In this document: one piece after another, positions 17,459 to 25,807 of the stretch
Layout: each line of letters starts with the position of its first letter
Position numbering within the stretch: the first letter of the stretch is position 1
Assembly (NCBI RefSeq): GCF_014654365.1
Contig: NZ_BNAY01000002.1
Span: 993,728-1,057,727 of the forward strand
Direction: 5' to 3'
DNA length: 64,000 nt
From: Amycolatopsis oliviviridis
Lineage (GTDB): Bacteria; Actinomycetota; Actinomycetes; Mycobacteriales; Pseudonocardiaceae
Program-made: the position numbers and the translations under genes
The notes under the pieces: model-generated
The model's input: only the letters and a program-made list of their open reading frames with translations
Told to the model about the DNA's origin: nothing
The model's database searches: none

Positions 17459-18352
17459 TTACGCCCGGGCCGGGACCAGCCCGAGCCTGCTGACCACCTC
17501 GCGCGTGGCCTTGGACCGGTTGAACGTGTAGAAGTGCAGGTCGGGGACGCCTTCGGCGATGAGCCGCTCGCACAGCTCGGTGACCGTGTCGATTCCCGCC
17601 GCGCGGAACGCCTTCGGGTCGTCGGCCAGCGGTTCGAGCCGGTCCAGCAGCCGCCGCGGCGCGGGCGCGCCGGACAGCTTGATCGACGTGTGCAGCGTCC
17701 GCAGCGTGGTCAGCGGCATGATGCCGGGGATGACCAGCGCCTCGCAGCCGGTGGCCGCGACCCGGTCCCGCAGGCGGAGGAAGTCTTCCGGCTCGAAGAA
17801 CAGCTGCGCGATCGCGAAATCCGCGCCCGCGCGGAGCTTGCGCACGAGGTACTCGGTGTCGGCTTCGAGGTTCGCCGACCTCGGGTGGCCGTACGGGAAG
17901 GCCGAGACTCCGACGCAGAAGTCGCCGAGGGAACGCACCAGTTCGACGAGCTCCTCGGCGTAGTTGAGCCCGTCCGGATGCGGGACCCAGTCGCCGTAGA
18001 CGTCACCCGGCGGGTCTCCCCGCAGCGCGAGGATGTTCCGCACCCCGACGGCCGCGTACCAGCCGATGACGTTGCGCAGCTCCGCGACCGAGTGGTTCAC
18101 GGCGGTGAGGTGCGCCATCGGCACCAGCGTGGTTTCGGTGGCGACGCGGGCGATGCTGCGGATGGTGCCGTCGCGGCTGGAGCCGCCCGCGCCGTAGGTG
18201 ATCGACATGTACGCCGGGTCCAGTGGCTCGAGTTCCCGGATCGACTTCCACAGAACGGCCTCGTCAGCCGTGTCCCGAGGCGGGAAGAACTCGATGGAGA
18301 ACACGGGTCCATCACCCTGCAACCGCTCGACCACGGACGTCATACCGCCCAT
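17459..18352 (-). CDS. metF: Methylenetetrahydrofolate reductase
   Basis: A 297-residue MTHFR/MetF-family flavoprotein that reduces 5,10-methylene-THF to 5-methyl-THF for methionine synthesis. Family signatures are FSIEFFPPRD near the N-terminus, SITYGAGGSSRDGTI, NILALRGDPP and the flavin/substrate region AIAQLFFEPEDF. Length fits bacterial MetF. The M. tuberculosis counterpart (Rv2172c) likewise sits beside an idsA-type gene and the Rv2175c/pknL pair, so the context is conserved. The start is either the ATG at 18352 or the one at 18343 (MTSVVERL). Confidence 0.95.
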   Translation of the reverse strand: MGGMTSVVERLQGDGPVFSIEFFPPRDTADEAVLWKSIRELEPLDPAYMSITYGAGGSSRDGTIRSIARVATETTLVPMAHLTAVNHSVAELRNVIGWYAAVGVRNILALRGDPPGDVYGDWVPHPDGLNYAEELVELVRSLGDFCVGVSAFPYGHPRSANLEADTEYLVRKLRAGADFAIAQLFFEPEDFLRLRDRVAATGCEALVIPGIMPLTTLRTLHTSIKLSGAPAPRRLLDRLEPLADDPKAFRAAGIDTVTELCERLIAEGVPDLHFYTFNRSKATREVVSRLGLVPARA

Positions 18353-18480
18353 GTTAAGGGGGAAAGTCCGCTGGCTGGGAGCCCCCTCTCAGGCTATGGG
18401 CGTGCGACTTCAGCCACTTCCGAGCGGTTGCCGAGTGGCGCTCGCCTGGGGAGACTCAGGGGCGGACACAGGGAGCCGCC

Positions 18481-19158
18481 ATGAGCGCCGAGCACGACAC
18501 CAGCTGGGACGAGGACGTCCGCGTCGCGGTCTACCGCGCGTTCGCCGAGCACGGGAGGCCGCCGACGGCGCCGGAACTGGCCGACGCCGCCCACGGATCG
18601 CTCGCGGTGGCGAAACAGGCGCTGCACCGGCTCGCGGAGCAACGGCACGTGGTGCTCGACGACTGCGAACACGTCGTGATGGCTCACCCGTTCGCGGCGA
18701 TCCCGCTGGGGTTCTCCGTGATGGGCGCCAACACGCTGTGGTGGGGCGGGTGCGCGTGGGACGCGTTCGCGATCCCGCATCTGGTCAAGGCCGAACCCGA
18801 GGTGCTGGTGGCCACGCGCTGCCGCGGCTGCGGCGAACCGCAGGCCCTGATGGTCGACGCCCAGACCCCGCCGCCGGGTGATCTGGTCGCGCATTTCCTC
18901 GTCCCGGCGGCGCGGATGTGGGACGACGTCGTGCACACCTGCGGCAACCAGCGCCTTTTCTGCGGTGAGTCCTGTGTGGACGGATGGCTCGCGGAAACGG
19001 GGCAAGCCAAGGGTTACGTGATGGATCTGCGGACGCTGTGGCGGCTCGCGGCAGGCTGGTACGACGGCAGGCTCGACCACGGCTACACCCGCCGGGACCC
19101 GGCCGCCGCGGCCGCGTACTTCGACCAGGCCGGGTTGAGCGGCCCCTTCTGGAGCTAG
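18481..19158 (+). CDS. Alkylmercury lyase (MerB)-like protein
   Basis: A 225-residue protein with an N-terminal winged-helix-like part (residues 10-60) and a MerB-fold C-terminal part. The catalytic pair of MerB (Cys and Asp three residues apart) appears in WWGGCAWDAF at Cys91 and Asp94, and further cysteines occur in HTCGNQRLFCGESC (154, 161, 165). MerB cleaves carbon-mercury bonds. No merA, merR or merT is nearby, so it may be a MerB-related thiol/NosL-like protein rather than a true lyase. The ATG has GGGAG eight bases upstream. The stop overlaps that of the convergent azlD. Confidence 0.75.
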   Translation: MSAEHDTSWDEDVRVAVYRAFAEHGRPPTAPELADAAHGSLAVAKQALHRLAEQRHVVLDDCEHVVMAHPFAAIPLGFSVMGANTLWWGGCAWDAFAIPHLVKAEPEVLVATRCRGCGEPQALMVDAQTPPPGDLVAHFLVPAARMWDDVVHTCGNQRLFCGESCVDGWLAETGQAKGYVMDLRTLWRLAAGWYDGRLDHGYTRRDPAAAAAYFDQAGLSGPFWS

Positions 19159-19460
19159 ATCAGGAACCGCAGCGCGGCGGTGACGACGACGCCGCACAGG
19201 ATCGCGGCGAGCGCCGGCACGCGCAACACGTAGGTCACCGCGATCGCGGCCAGTCCCGCGCAGAGCGTCCAGTCGACGCCCGACCAGGCCGGGCCGGTCA
19301 CCTCGGTGAGCACGAGCCCGGCTAGCAGCGCGGGCGCGAGCAGCGCGATGACGCCGGCCACGCGCGGCGGCATCTCCCGGTCACCGAGCAGGACCGGGCC
19401 CGCCGCCTTGAACCCGATGCTGATCAGCGCGACGAGGACGATTCCGAGCCAGAGCGTCAT
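19155..19460 (-). CDS. azlD: AzlD-family branched-chain amino acid exporter subunit
   Basis: A 101-residue protein with three to four membrane segments (MTLWLGIVLVALISIGFKAAGPVLL and later LAGLVLTEV, YVLRVPALAAILCGVVVTAAL). It is the small subunit of the AzlCD two-component exporter for branched-chain amino acids. The ATG at 19460 overlaps the azlC stop codon by four bases, so the pair is translationally coupled. Confidence 0.9.
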   Translation of the reverse strand: MTLWLGIVLVALISIGFKAAGPVLLGDREMPPRVAGVIALLAPALLAGLVLTEVTGPAWSGVDWTLCAGLAAIAVTYVLRVPALAAILCGVVVTAALRFLI

Positions 19461-20125
19461 CGCCGCACCCCCAGGCCCACCAGCGCGGCGGCCGACGCGC
19501 CGATCAGCGCGAGACCGACCGGCACGAACAGCACCAGGATCCCGGCCAGGCAGGCGGCGAGCGCGGCGGTCCGGATCGCCTGGCGCGAACGGCGCAGCTC
19601 GTCGACGAGCAGGACTAGGAAGAAGCCCGGGAACACGACGTCGAGCCCGAACCGCGCGACGACGTCCGGAGGCGGCGCGGCCAGGACGCCGAGCACCGTG
19701 CCCAGCACCCACGCGGGCAGTTGGACGAGCGTGCAGCCGATGAGTTTTTCGCGGTCGAAGCGGCCTTCGCCGAGGTGGGCGGCGACCCACGAGCCGTCGA
19801 CGACGGCCTGGCCCTCCCACGCGCGGCGCAGGCGCCCGCCACGCAGGTCCGCGGCGACGGCGGCGCCCATCGGCAGGAAACGGGCGTTGATCAGGGCCGC
19901 GGCGCCGACCGCGACGGCGAGGTTGCCGCCGCCCGCGAGCGCGGTCGCCATCGCGAACTGGGCCGAGCCGGAGAACACGAGGATCGACGCGACGATCGGG
20001 GCGGCGATCCCCCAGCCCAGGGTTTGGCTGTAGGCGCCGAAGGTGACGCCGAGGACGAAGGTCGCGACACCCAGCCCGAGCCCCACGCGGGCGCCGGCCA
20101 GGTAGTTCCGCCGGAGCGTTGTCAT
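19457..20125 (-). CDS. azlC: AzlC-family branched-chain amino acid exporter
   Basis: A 222-residue integral membrane protein of the AzlC/YgaZ family. Family features are FGAYSQTLGWGIAAPIVASILVFSGSAQFAMA, which contains the conserved FSGSAQ motif, and the internal NARFLPMG. It works with AzlD to export leucine, isoleucine, valine and analogues. It is divergent from a CGNR zinc-finger gene 48 bases away, and the intervening region contains a palindrome that could be that regulator's operator. Confidence 0.93.
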   Translation of the reverse strand: MTTLRRNYLAGARVGLGLGVATFVLGVTFGAYSQTLGWGIAAPIVASILVFSGSAQFAMATALAGGGNLAVAVGAAALINARFLPMGAAVAADLRGGRLRRAWEGQAVVDGSWVAAHLGEGRFDREKLIGCTLVQLPAWVLGTVLGVLAAPPPDVVARFGLDVVFPGFFLVLLVDELRRSRQAIRTAALAACLAGILVLFVPVGLALIGASAAALVGLGVRR

Positions 20126-20145
20126 GCCTTCGACCCTAACAAGCT

Positions 20146-20156
20146 AAACTGAGTTT
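20146..20156. promoter_or_regulatory. Candidate operator between azlC and CGNR gene 1
   Basis: AAACTGAGTTT is a palindrome around a central G, in the 48-base gap between the divergent azlC and CGNR-regulator starts. It overlaps TAAACT, a plausible -10 for the plus-strand gene, whose AGGAGGA ribosome site lies at 20164-20170. Occupancy would affect both promoters. Confidence 0.45.
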
Positions 20157-20173
20157 GACCATTAGGAGGATCT

Positions 20174-20737
20174 GTGGACGGCCACTGGGACGGGTACGAC
20201 AGCATCGGCGGGAGTGTGCCGTTGGACCTGGTCAACACCGTTTCCTGGCGACGCGATCCGGCCAGGCGGGACGATCGGCTTTCGACTCCGGAACGACTGT
20301 CCGAATGGGTCGTCCTGGTCGGTGCGGGCACCGAACGGCTGGAGATCTCCGAGGCCGTCCTCGAGGAGGTGAGGTCCTTCCGCGAGACGCTCTATGGCGT
20401 CCTCGTGTCGGATCCACCGGATGTCACGGCGCTGCGGAAGCCGCTGCTCGCGGCGTACCGGTACGCAGAACTCACGCCTGTTCTCCCGCTGAAGTGGACG
20501 GTGCCGTTGAACGACGACACCGCGTTGCCGCACTTTCTCGCGCTGGAGGCCGAGGAACTGCTGCGCTCCGGGGACCTGGCACGGATCCGGGAGTGCGAGG
20601 GGCCGGGGTGCGGCTGGATCTTCACCGACCGGACGCGCAACCGGTCGCGGCGCTGGTGCAGCTCGTCGGACTGCGGAAACCGGGCGCGGGCCAAGCGGCA
20701 CTATGACAAGGAAGCACGCGACAAGGGCCGCGTTTAG
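20174..20737 (+). CDS. ABATE/CGNR zinc-finger putative regulator 1
   Basis: A 187-residue protein of the ABATE domain-CGNR zinc-finger family. The N-terminal ABATE region (SVPLDLVNTVSWRRDP) is a presumed ligand-binding part. The C-terminal finger uses Cys141, Cys146, Cys162 and Cys167 in CEGPGC...WCSSSDCGNRARAKRHY, with the diagnostic CGNR at 167-170. It starts at a GTG with AGGAGGA four bases upstream. Divergent placement from azlCD suggests it controls that exporter (inference). Its last codons and stop (GGCCGCGTTTAG, Gly-Arg-Val-stop) are provided by a family B palindrome. Confidence 0.88.
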   Translation: MDGHWDGYDSIGGSVPLDLVNTVSWRRDPARRDDRLSTPERLSEWVVLVGAGTERLEISEAVLEEVRSFRETLYGVLVSDPPDVTALRKPLLAAYRYAELTPVLPLKWTVPLNDDTALPHFLALEAEELLRSGDLARIRECEGPGCGWIFTDRTRNRSRRWCSSSDCGNRARAKRHYDKEARDKGRV

Positions 20738-20792
20738 TCCTCTGGATGCGGTCCTTGCGCGCGCAAGGACCGCATCCAGAGGACTAAACGCG
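20729..20792. repeat. Palindromic repeat family B, copy 2 (perfect 64-bp palindrome)
   Basis: The arms CGCGTTTAGTCCTCTGGATG... and their complement meet at GCGCGC, so the whole 64 bases form a perfect dyad. The left end encodes the final Val and stop of the CGNR protein. It separates that gene from the carotenoid operon and probably terminates transcription. Confidence 0.9.
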
Positions 20793-20870
20793 AGCGGGGG
20801 TGCGTCTGATTCGCCACATTCGGAGGCACCCGACTGGGTCACGGCGGCGTCCTTCACGGAGGATGTGCTC

Positions 20871-21962
20871 ATGAACACGTCCGCCTACGACGCCGATCTG
20901 CCCGCCCACGTCGAGCGGGCGCTGGCCGGGTTCCTCGAGCGCGCCGGTGCCGAGATCCGCCGCACCGAACCGACCGTGGGGGCCGGGATCGACGCGCTGG
21001 CCGGGTTCGTGCTGGGCGGCGGCAAACGCCTGCGCCCGACGTTCGCCTGGTGGGGCTGGCGCGGCGCGGGCGGCGATCCGGCCGGGCCGGACGTCGAAGG
21101 CGTGCTGCAGGCGGTGGCGAGCCTGGAGTTGATCCAGGCGTGCGCGCTGATCCACGACGACCTCATCGACTCCTCCGATTCGCGCCGCGGTTCCCCGACC
21201 GTGCACATCGCGGGCGCGAAGCTGCACGCCGACAGCGGCTGGCTGGGTTCGCCGAGCACGTTCGGACTCGCGACCGCCGTCCTGGTCGGTGACCTCGCGC
21301 TGGCCTGGGCCGACGACATGTTCGGCGAGGCCCCGCTCCCGCCCGCGGCCCTGGCGGCGGCGCGGCCGGCGTGGCGCGCGATGCGCACCGAAGTACTCGC
21401 CGGCCAGTACCTCGACGTCCGCACCCAGGCCACCGGCGACGCCTCCCCCGAGGCCGCGCTGCACATCTGCAAGCTCAAGACGGCCGCGTACACCGTCATG
21501 CGCCCGCTGCACCTCGGCGCCGCGCTCGGCGGCGCCGACGACGCCCTGATCGCGACGCTGCGCGAGTTCGGCGACGAGGTCGGCGTGGCGTTCCAGCTGC
21601 GCGACGACCTGCTCGGCGTGTTCGGCGACCCGTCGGTCACCGGCAAGCCCGCGGGCGACGACCTGCGTGAGGGCAAGCGGACCCTGCTGGTCGCACTGGG
21701 ACTGGAGCGGGCGGCCGAGCAGGGCAAGGACGCCGCGGCGAAGGTCATCTCCGACGCCATCGGCGACGCGCACCTGTCCGAAGACGCCGTCGAGACCGTG
21801 CGCGAGGCGCTGCAGGACGTCGGCGCCGTCGACGCGGTGGAACGCCGCATCGACGAGCTCACCGAGTCCGCCATGGCCGCGCTGGACCGCGCCCACCTGG
21901 CCGAACCCGCTCCCGCCGCGCTGACCGGGCTGGTCGTCAAGGCGACCCAGCGGACGTACTGA
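20871..21962 (+). CDS. crtE: Polyprenyl (geranylgeranyl) diphosphate synthase
   Basis: A 363-residue trans-isoprenyl diphosphate synthase. The first Asp-rich motif is HDDLIDSSD near residues 95-103 and the second is FQLRDDLLGVFGD near 240-252; the early GGGKRLRP is also present. As the first gene of a crt operon it most likely makes GGPP for phytoene synthesis, although short-chain product length cannot be proven from sequence. The ATG at 20871 has GGAGG eight bases upstream. Translation of crtI starts in the overlap TGATG with its stop. M. tuberculosis has the related idsA2 at the same relative position. Confidence 0.92.
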   Translation: MNTSAYDADLPAHVERALAGFLERAGAEIRRTEPTVGAGIDALAGFVLGGGKRLRPTFAWWGWRGAGGDPAGPDVEGVLQAVASLELIQACALIHDDLIDSSDSRRGSPTVHIAGAKLHADSGWLGSPSTFGLATAVLVGDLALAWADDMFGEAPLPPAALAAARPAWRAMRTEVLAGQYLDVRTQATGDASPEAALHICKLKTAAYTVMRPLHLGAALGGADDALIATLREFGDEVGVAFQLRDDLLGVFGDPSVTGKPAGDDLREGKRTLLVALGLERAAEQGKDAAAKVISDAIGDAHLSEDAVETVREALQDVGAVDAVERRIDELTESAMAALDRAHLAEPAPAALTGLVVKATQRTY

Positions 21963-23437
21963 TGCGCACTGTCACCGGTCCGAGTGACCACGTGGTGGTG
22001 ATCGGTGGCGGGCTCGCCGGGCTGTCGGCGACGCTGCACCTGCTCGGCGCCGGACGCCGGGTGACCTTGCTGGAGCAGGACAAGACTCCCGGGGGCCGGG
22101 CCGGGCAGGCGGATTTCGGCGGCAACACCGTCGACACCGGGGCCAGCGTGCTGACCATGCCGGAACTGCTCGACGAAGCGTTCTCGGCGGTCGGCGAAAC
22201 CTTGGCGGACAACCTGACCTTGACGCGGCTCGACCCGGCGTACCGCGCGAGGTTCGCCGACGGCAGCACGATCGCCGTGCACACCGACGCGGCGGCGATG
22301 GAGGCCGAGATCCGCGCGGCCGCCGGTCCGGCCGAGGCCGAGGGGTACCGCCGGCTGCGGCGCTGGCTGACCGAGTTGTACGCGGCGCAGAAGGACCACT
22401 TCATCGGCGCGAACTTCGACTCCCCACTCGATCTCGTCCGCCCGGAACTGGCGAAACTGGCCGCGCTGGGCGGATTCGGGCGGCTCGGCCCGAAGATCGG
22501 CGGGTTCCTGCGCGACGACCGGGTACGCCGGCTGTTCTCCTTCCAGGCGCTCTATGCCGGACTCGACCCGGCCCGCGCGATCGGCGCGTACGGCGTCATC
22601 TCCTACATGGACACCGTCGGCGGGGTCTACTACCCGTCGGGCGGGATGGGCGAGATCGCGCGGACGATGGCGAAAGCGGCCGAACGCGCGGGCGCGGAAG
22701 TGCGGTTCGGCACCGAAGCCGCTTGGCTGGAAAGGGTTTCCTCGCGGGTGCGCGCGGTGCGGACCCGCTCCGGCGAGCGGATCCCTTGCGACACCGTGGT
22801 TCTCGCGACCGAACTCGGCACCGCGTACCGGCTGCTCGGCGCCCGCCCGCGGCGTCCGCTGCCGCTGCGGTACTCGCCGTCGGCCGTCGTGCTGCACGGG
22901 CACGCGCCGAAATCGTGGCCGGATCTGGGCCACCACACCATCTTCTTCGGTCAGGCCTGGGAAAAGACGTTCTCGGAGATCATCCGCGAGGGCAGGCTGA
23001 TGAGCGACCCGTCGCTGCTGGTGACCCGGCCGACCGCGACCGAACCGGGCCTCGCGCCCGGCGGCGACCAGGTGATCTCGGTGCTGGCCCCGGCGCCGAA
23101 CCTGCGCCGCGGGAAGATCGACTGGGGCCGGGTCGGTCCCGCGTATCGCACGGAACTCCTGCGCACACTGGAAAAGCGCGGCCTCACCGGCTTCGCGGAC
23201 GGCTTCACCGTCGACGAGACGATCACCCCGGCGGGCTGGGCGGAGCGCGGGCTCACCGCGGGCACCCCGTTCTCGCTCGCGCACACCTTCGCCCAGACCG
23301 GACCGTTCCGGCCGGGGAACCTGCTGCGGGCGGCGGACAACGTCGTGCTGGCGGGCTGCGGGACGACACCGGGCGTCGGCATCCCGCCGGTGGTGATCTC
23401 CGGCAGGCTCGCGGCGGGAAGGGTCACCGGCCGATGA
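21962..23437 (+). CDS. crtI: Phytoene desaturase
   Basis: A 491-residue CrtI-type FAD-dependent phytoene desaturase. The N-terminal dinucleotide-binding motif is [23 protein letters not shown], followed by [14 protein letters not shown]. The C-terminal family signature near 455-480 includes [26 protein letters not shown]. It introduces double bonds into phytoene, giving neurosporene or lycopene. The start and stop overlap crtE and crtB by one and four bases, giving tight translational coupling. Confidence 0.95.
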   Translation: MRTVTGPSDHVVVIGGGLAGLSATLHLLGAGRRVTLLEQDKTPGGRAGQADFGGNTVDTGASVLTMPELLDEAFSAVGETLADNLTLTRLDPAYRARFADGSTIAVHTDAAAMEAEIRAAAGPAEAEGYRRLRRWLTELYAAQKDHFIGANFDSPLDLVRPELAKLAALGGFGRLGPKIGGFLRDDRVRRLFSFQALYAGLDPARAIGAYGVISYMDTVGGVYYPSGGMGEIARTMAKAAERAGAEVRFGTEAAWLERVSSRVRAVRTRSGERIPCDTVVLATELGTAYRLLGARPRRPLPLRYSPSAVVLHGHAPKSWPDLGHHTIFFGQAWEKTFSEIIREGRLMSDPSLLVTRPTATEPGLAPGGDQVISVLAPAPNLRRGKIDWGRVGPAYRTELLRTLEKRGLTGFADGFTVDETITPAGWAERGLTAGTPFSLAHTFAQTGPFRPGNLLRAADNVVLAGCGTTPGVGIPPVVISGRLAAGRVTGR

Positions 23438-24363
23438 ACGAACTCGACGCCGCGGGCATCACCGAACCGGCGTTGCGGGCCGCGTACACCGAATGCCGCC
23501 GCATCAACGCGCACTACGGCCGCACCTTCTTCCTCGCGACCCGGCTGCTGCCGTCGCGGACGCGGCCGTTCGCACACGCGCTGTACGGCTTAGCGCGGAT
23601 GGCGGACGAGGTGGTCGACAACCCCGCGCCCGGCACCGATCCCGCCGTCGCACTGGACGACGTCGCCGTCATGGTCGGACAGGTCTTCGACGGCGGCACC
23701 CCCGCCGATCCGGTGCTGGCCGCGCTCGCCGACACCGTGCGCCGCCACGACCTGGACCGCGACCTGTTCGACGCGTTCCTCCGGTCCATGGCGATGGACC
23801 TCAAGATCACCGAGTACGCGACCTACGCCGACCTCAAGGAGTACATCCACGGTTCGGCCGAGGTGATCGGACTGCAGATGCTGCCGGTCTTCGGCACCGT
23901 CGTCCCGGTCGAAGAGGCCGTGCCCGGCGCCGCTGCGCTGGGCGAAGCGTTCCAGCTGACCAACTTCCTGCGCGACGTCGGCGAAGACCTCGACCGGGGA
24001 CGGCTGTATCTGCCCACCGAGGAACTGGCCGCGTTCGGCGTCGACCGCGAGCTGCTCGAATGGTCGCGCGCCCGAGGCCTGCCGGACCGGCGCGTGCGGC
24101 GCGCGCTCGCGGTGGCGGTGGCGCGCAACCGGGCGGTGTACCGCCGCGCCGAAGCGGGAATCCCGTTGCTGCGTGAGGAATCCCGGGACTGTGTGCGGAC
24201 CGCGCTCGCGCTCTACGAAGGCATCCTCGACGAGATCGCGGCCCTCGGTTACGACGTGCTGGACACCCGCGCCGTCGTGCCGCGTCGCCGTCGGCTGGCG
24301 GTCGCCCTTCCGAGACTGCTGGCGAGCGTCTGGAGCAACTCCAGGCTTAGAGTGCGATCATGA
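23434..24363 (+). CDS. crtB: Phytoene synthase
   Basis: A 309-residue squalene/phytoene synthase family protein. It condenses two GGPP to phytoene. Asp-rich motifs are [10 protein letters not shown] (first) and [19 protein letters not shown] (second), which together bind Mg-diphosphate. It starts at an ATG overlapping the crtI stop, and its stop overlaps the next gene's ATG by four bases. No lycopene cyclase is present in the window. Confidence 0.95.
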   Translation: MNELDAAGITEPALRAAYTECRRINAHYGRTFFLATRLLPSRTRPFAHALYGLARMADEVVDNPAPGTDPAVALDDVAVMVGQVFDGGTPADPVLAALADTVRRHDLDRDLFDAFLRSMAMDLKITEYATYADLKEYIHGSAEVIGLQMLPVFGTVVPVEEAVPGAAALGEAFQLTNFLRDVGEDLDRGRLYLPTEELAAFGVDRELLEWSRARGLPDRRVRRALAVAVARNRAVYRRAEAGIPLLREESRDCVRTALALYEGILDEIAALGYDVLDTRAVVPRRRRLAVALPRLLASVWSNSRLRVRS

Positions 24364-25148
24364 CGACTGCTGCGAACAGGAAGATCCGGATCGGCGTCCA
24401 GCTGCAGCCTCAGCACGCCGAATACAAGGCGATCCGCCGGGCGGCCTCGGAGGCCGAAGACCTCGGTGTGGACATCGTCTTCAACTGGGACCACTTCTAC
24501 CCGCTCTACGGCGAGCCCGAGGGACTGCACTACGAGTGCTGGACCATGCTGGGCGCCTGGGCGGAGTCCACGTCGCGGGTCGAGATCGGCGCGCTGGTGA
24601 CGTGCAACAGCTACCGCAACCCCGAACTGCTCGCCGACATGGCCCGCACCGTCGACCACATCTCCGACGGACGGCTGATCCTCGGCATCGGCTCCGGCTG
24701 GTTCGAAAAGGACTACGACGAGTACGGCTACGAGTTCGGCACCGCCGGCGGGCGGCTCGACAACCTCGCCGAGGCGCTTCCGCGGATCGAGAGCCGGTTC
24801 GGCAAGCTGAACCCGGCGCCGACCCGCAAGATCCCGGTCCTGATCGGTGGTGGCGGCGAGAAGAAGACGCTGCGCCTGGTCGCGAAGCACGCCGACATCT
24901 GGCACGGCTTCGGCGACCCGGAGGTCGTGGAGCGCAAGGTCAAGATCCTCGACCAGCACTGCGCCGACGTCGGCCGGGACCCGAAGGAGATCGAGCGTTC
25001 GGTCGCCGTCGAAGGCGAGCCGGAGGAGCTCGGGCCGAAGCTGCTGGAGCAGGGTGTCTCGCTGTTCACCGTGGCGACCGGTGGCCCGGACTACAACCTG
25101 GACAAGCTGCGGTCCTGGATCCAGTGGCGGGACAAGCAGCAGTCCTGA
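24360..25148 (+). CDS. LLM-class F420-dependent oxidoreductase
   Basis: A 262-residue luciferase-like monooxygenase fold protein of the F420-dependent type. It begins [44 protein letters not shown] and contains [29 protein letters not shown], typical of actinobacterial F420 enzymes. Its ATG overlaps the crtB stop, so it is translated as part of the carotenoid operon. A role in carotenoid or terpenoid modification is possible but unproven. A family C palindrome follows. Confidence 0.88.
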   Translation: MTTAANRKIRIGVQLQPQHAEYKAIRRAASEAEDLGVDIVFNWDHFYPLYGEPEGLHYECWTMLGAWAESTSRVEIGALVTCNSYRNPELLADMARTVDHISDGRLILGIGSGWFEKDYDEYGYEFGTAGGRLDNLAEALPRIESRFGKLNPAPTRKIPVLIGGGGEKKTLRLVAKHADIWHGFGDPEVVERKVKILDQHCADVGRDPKEIERSVAVEGEPEELGPKLLEQGVSLFTVATGGPDYNLDKLRSWIQWRDKQQS

Positions 25149-25160
25149 CCCGCTCGCAAG

Positions 25161-25215
25161 TGTCATGAAAGGGCCGTTCAGGACGTTTCTTGTCCTGAAC
25201 GACCCTTTCATGACA
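25161..25215. repeat. Palindromic repeat family C, copy 1
   Basis: Inverted repeat, arms TGTCATGAAAGGGCCGTTCA... and ...GAACGACCCTTTCATGACA with a seven-base loop, between convergent genes. The minus-strand arm supplies the last Met-Ser codons and TGA stop of the second CGNR gene. A near-identical copy lies at 60279-60333. Confidence 0.85.
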
Positions 25216-25768
25216 TCCGGGACCGATCGCGACGGTGAGCCGCCACCCGCTCCCGGGTGGCGCACCGCGTCGAGCAGTACCGCCGCGGACTCCCCCCGCC
25301 CAAGTGCGCGAAAGGCTTCCCGCAGCCCGAGGCGGCACACAATCCACCCGGCGGAGCCTGACGGTCCGCCAGCAGCACCGCCAGCGCCAGCGCGGACGAC
25401 GTCACCAGCCATGCGCCCCACGGCCCGTCGTCGTCGGCGTCCACGTGCAGATGCCAGCCGAACCCGTCGGCATGGTCGGTCAGCCTCGGCGCGTGCGCGT
25501 ACCGGGCCAGCAGCCGGTTCAGCACCCCGGCCGCTTCCGCGGCGTCCCGTGCCGCGAAGACGTCACGCAGCTCCGAAGCCGCCTCACGCAACGACGTCAG
25601 GTCGGAGGGCCCCAGCTCGACGAAGGTCTCCCCGTGCGCTTCCAGCACCGACCGGACGGCCGGAACCGAGGGCTCCGGCACGAGCAGGACTGCCAGCAAG
25701 TCCACCGCCCGCTGCGCCGCCGCCCGTGCCGAACGACCGGGCAGGAAATCCCGCTGCGCTGAAGTCAT
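25208..25768 (-). CDS. ABATE/CGNR zinc-finger putative regulator 2
   Basis: A 186-residue ABATE-CGNR family protein, a distant paralogue of the one at 20174-20737. The C-terminal finger reads LCAASGCGKPF...RRYCSTRCATRERVAAHRR, where CGNR is degenerate (CATR) but the four cysteines are kept. The start is the ATG at 25768. It is divergent from an MFS transporter gene with only 22 bases between the two starts, and a long dyad covers that gap, so autorepression and control of the transporter are likely. The stop codon sits in a family C palindrome. Confidence 0.82.
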   Translation of the reverse strand: MTSAQRDFLPGRSARAAAQRAVDLLAVLLVPEPSVPAVRSVLEAHGETFVELGPSDLTSLREAASELRDVFAARDAAEAAGVLNRLLARYAHAPRLTDHADGFGWHLHVDADDDGPWGAWLVTSSALALAVLLADRQAPPGGLCAASGCGKPFAHLGGGSPRRYCSTRCATRERVAAHRRDRSRMS

Positions 25769-25774
25769 ACCCCA

Positions 25775-25807
25775 CTGTAACGTCTCAGAAATGAGAAGCC
25801 GTTACAG
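25775..25807. promoter_or_regulatory. Candidate operator at the CGNR 2/MFS divergent promoter
   Basis: Nested dyad: CTGTAACG (25775-25782) pairs with CGTTACAG (25800-25807), and TCTCA (25783-25787) with TGAGA (25792-25796). It fills the intergenic gap and covers the ATG of the MFS gene at 25791. This is a strong operator candidate for the adjacent regulator; the binding protein is inferred from position only. Confidence 0.6.

Noticed and set aside
20885-23284. Long open frame antisense to crtE and crtI
   Set aside because: Shadow frame; the CrtE and CrtI motifs on the plus strand account for the region.
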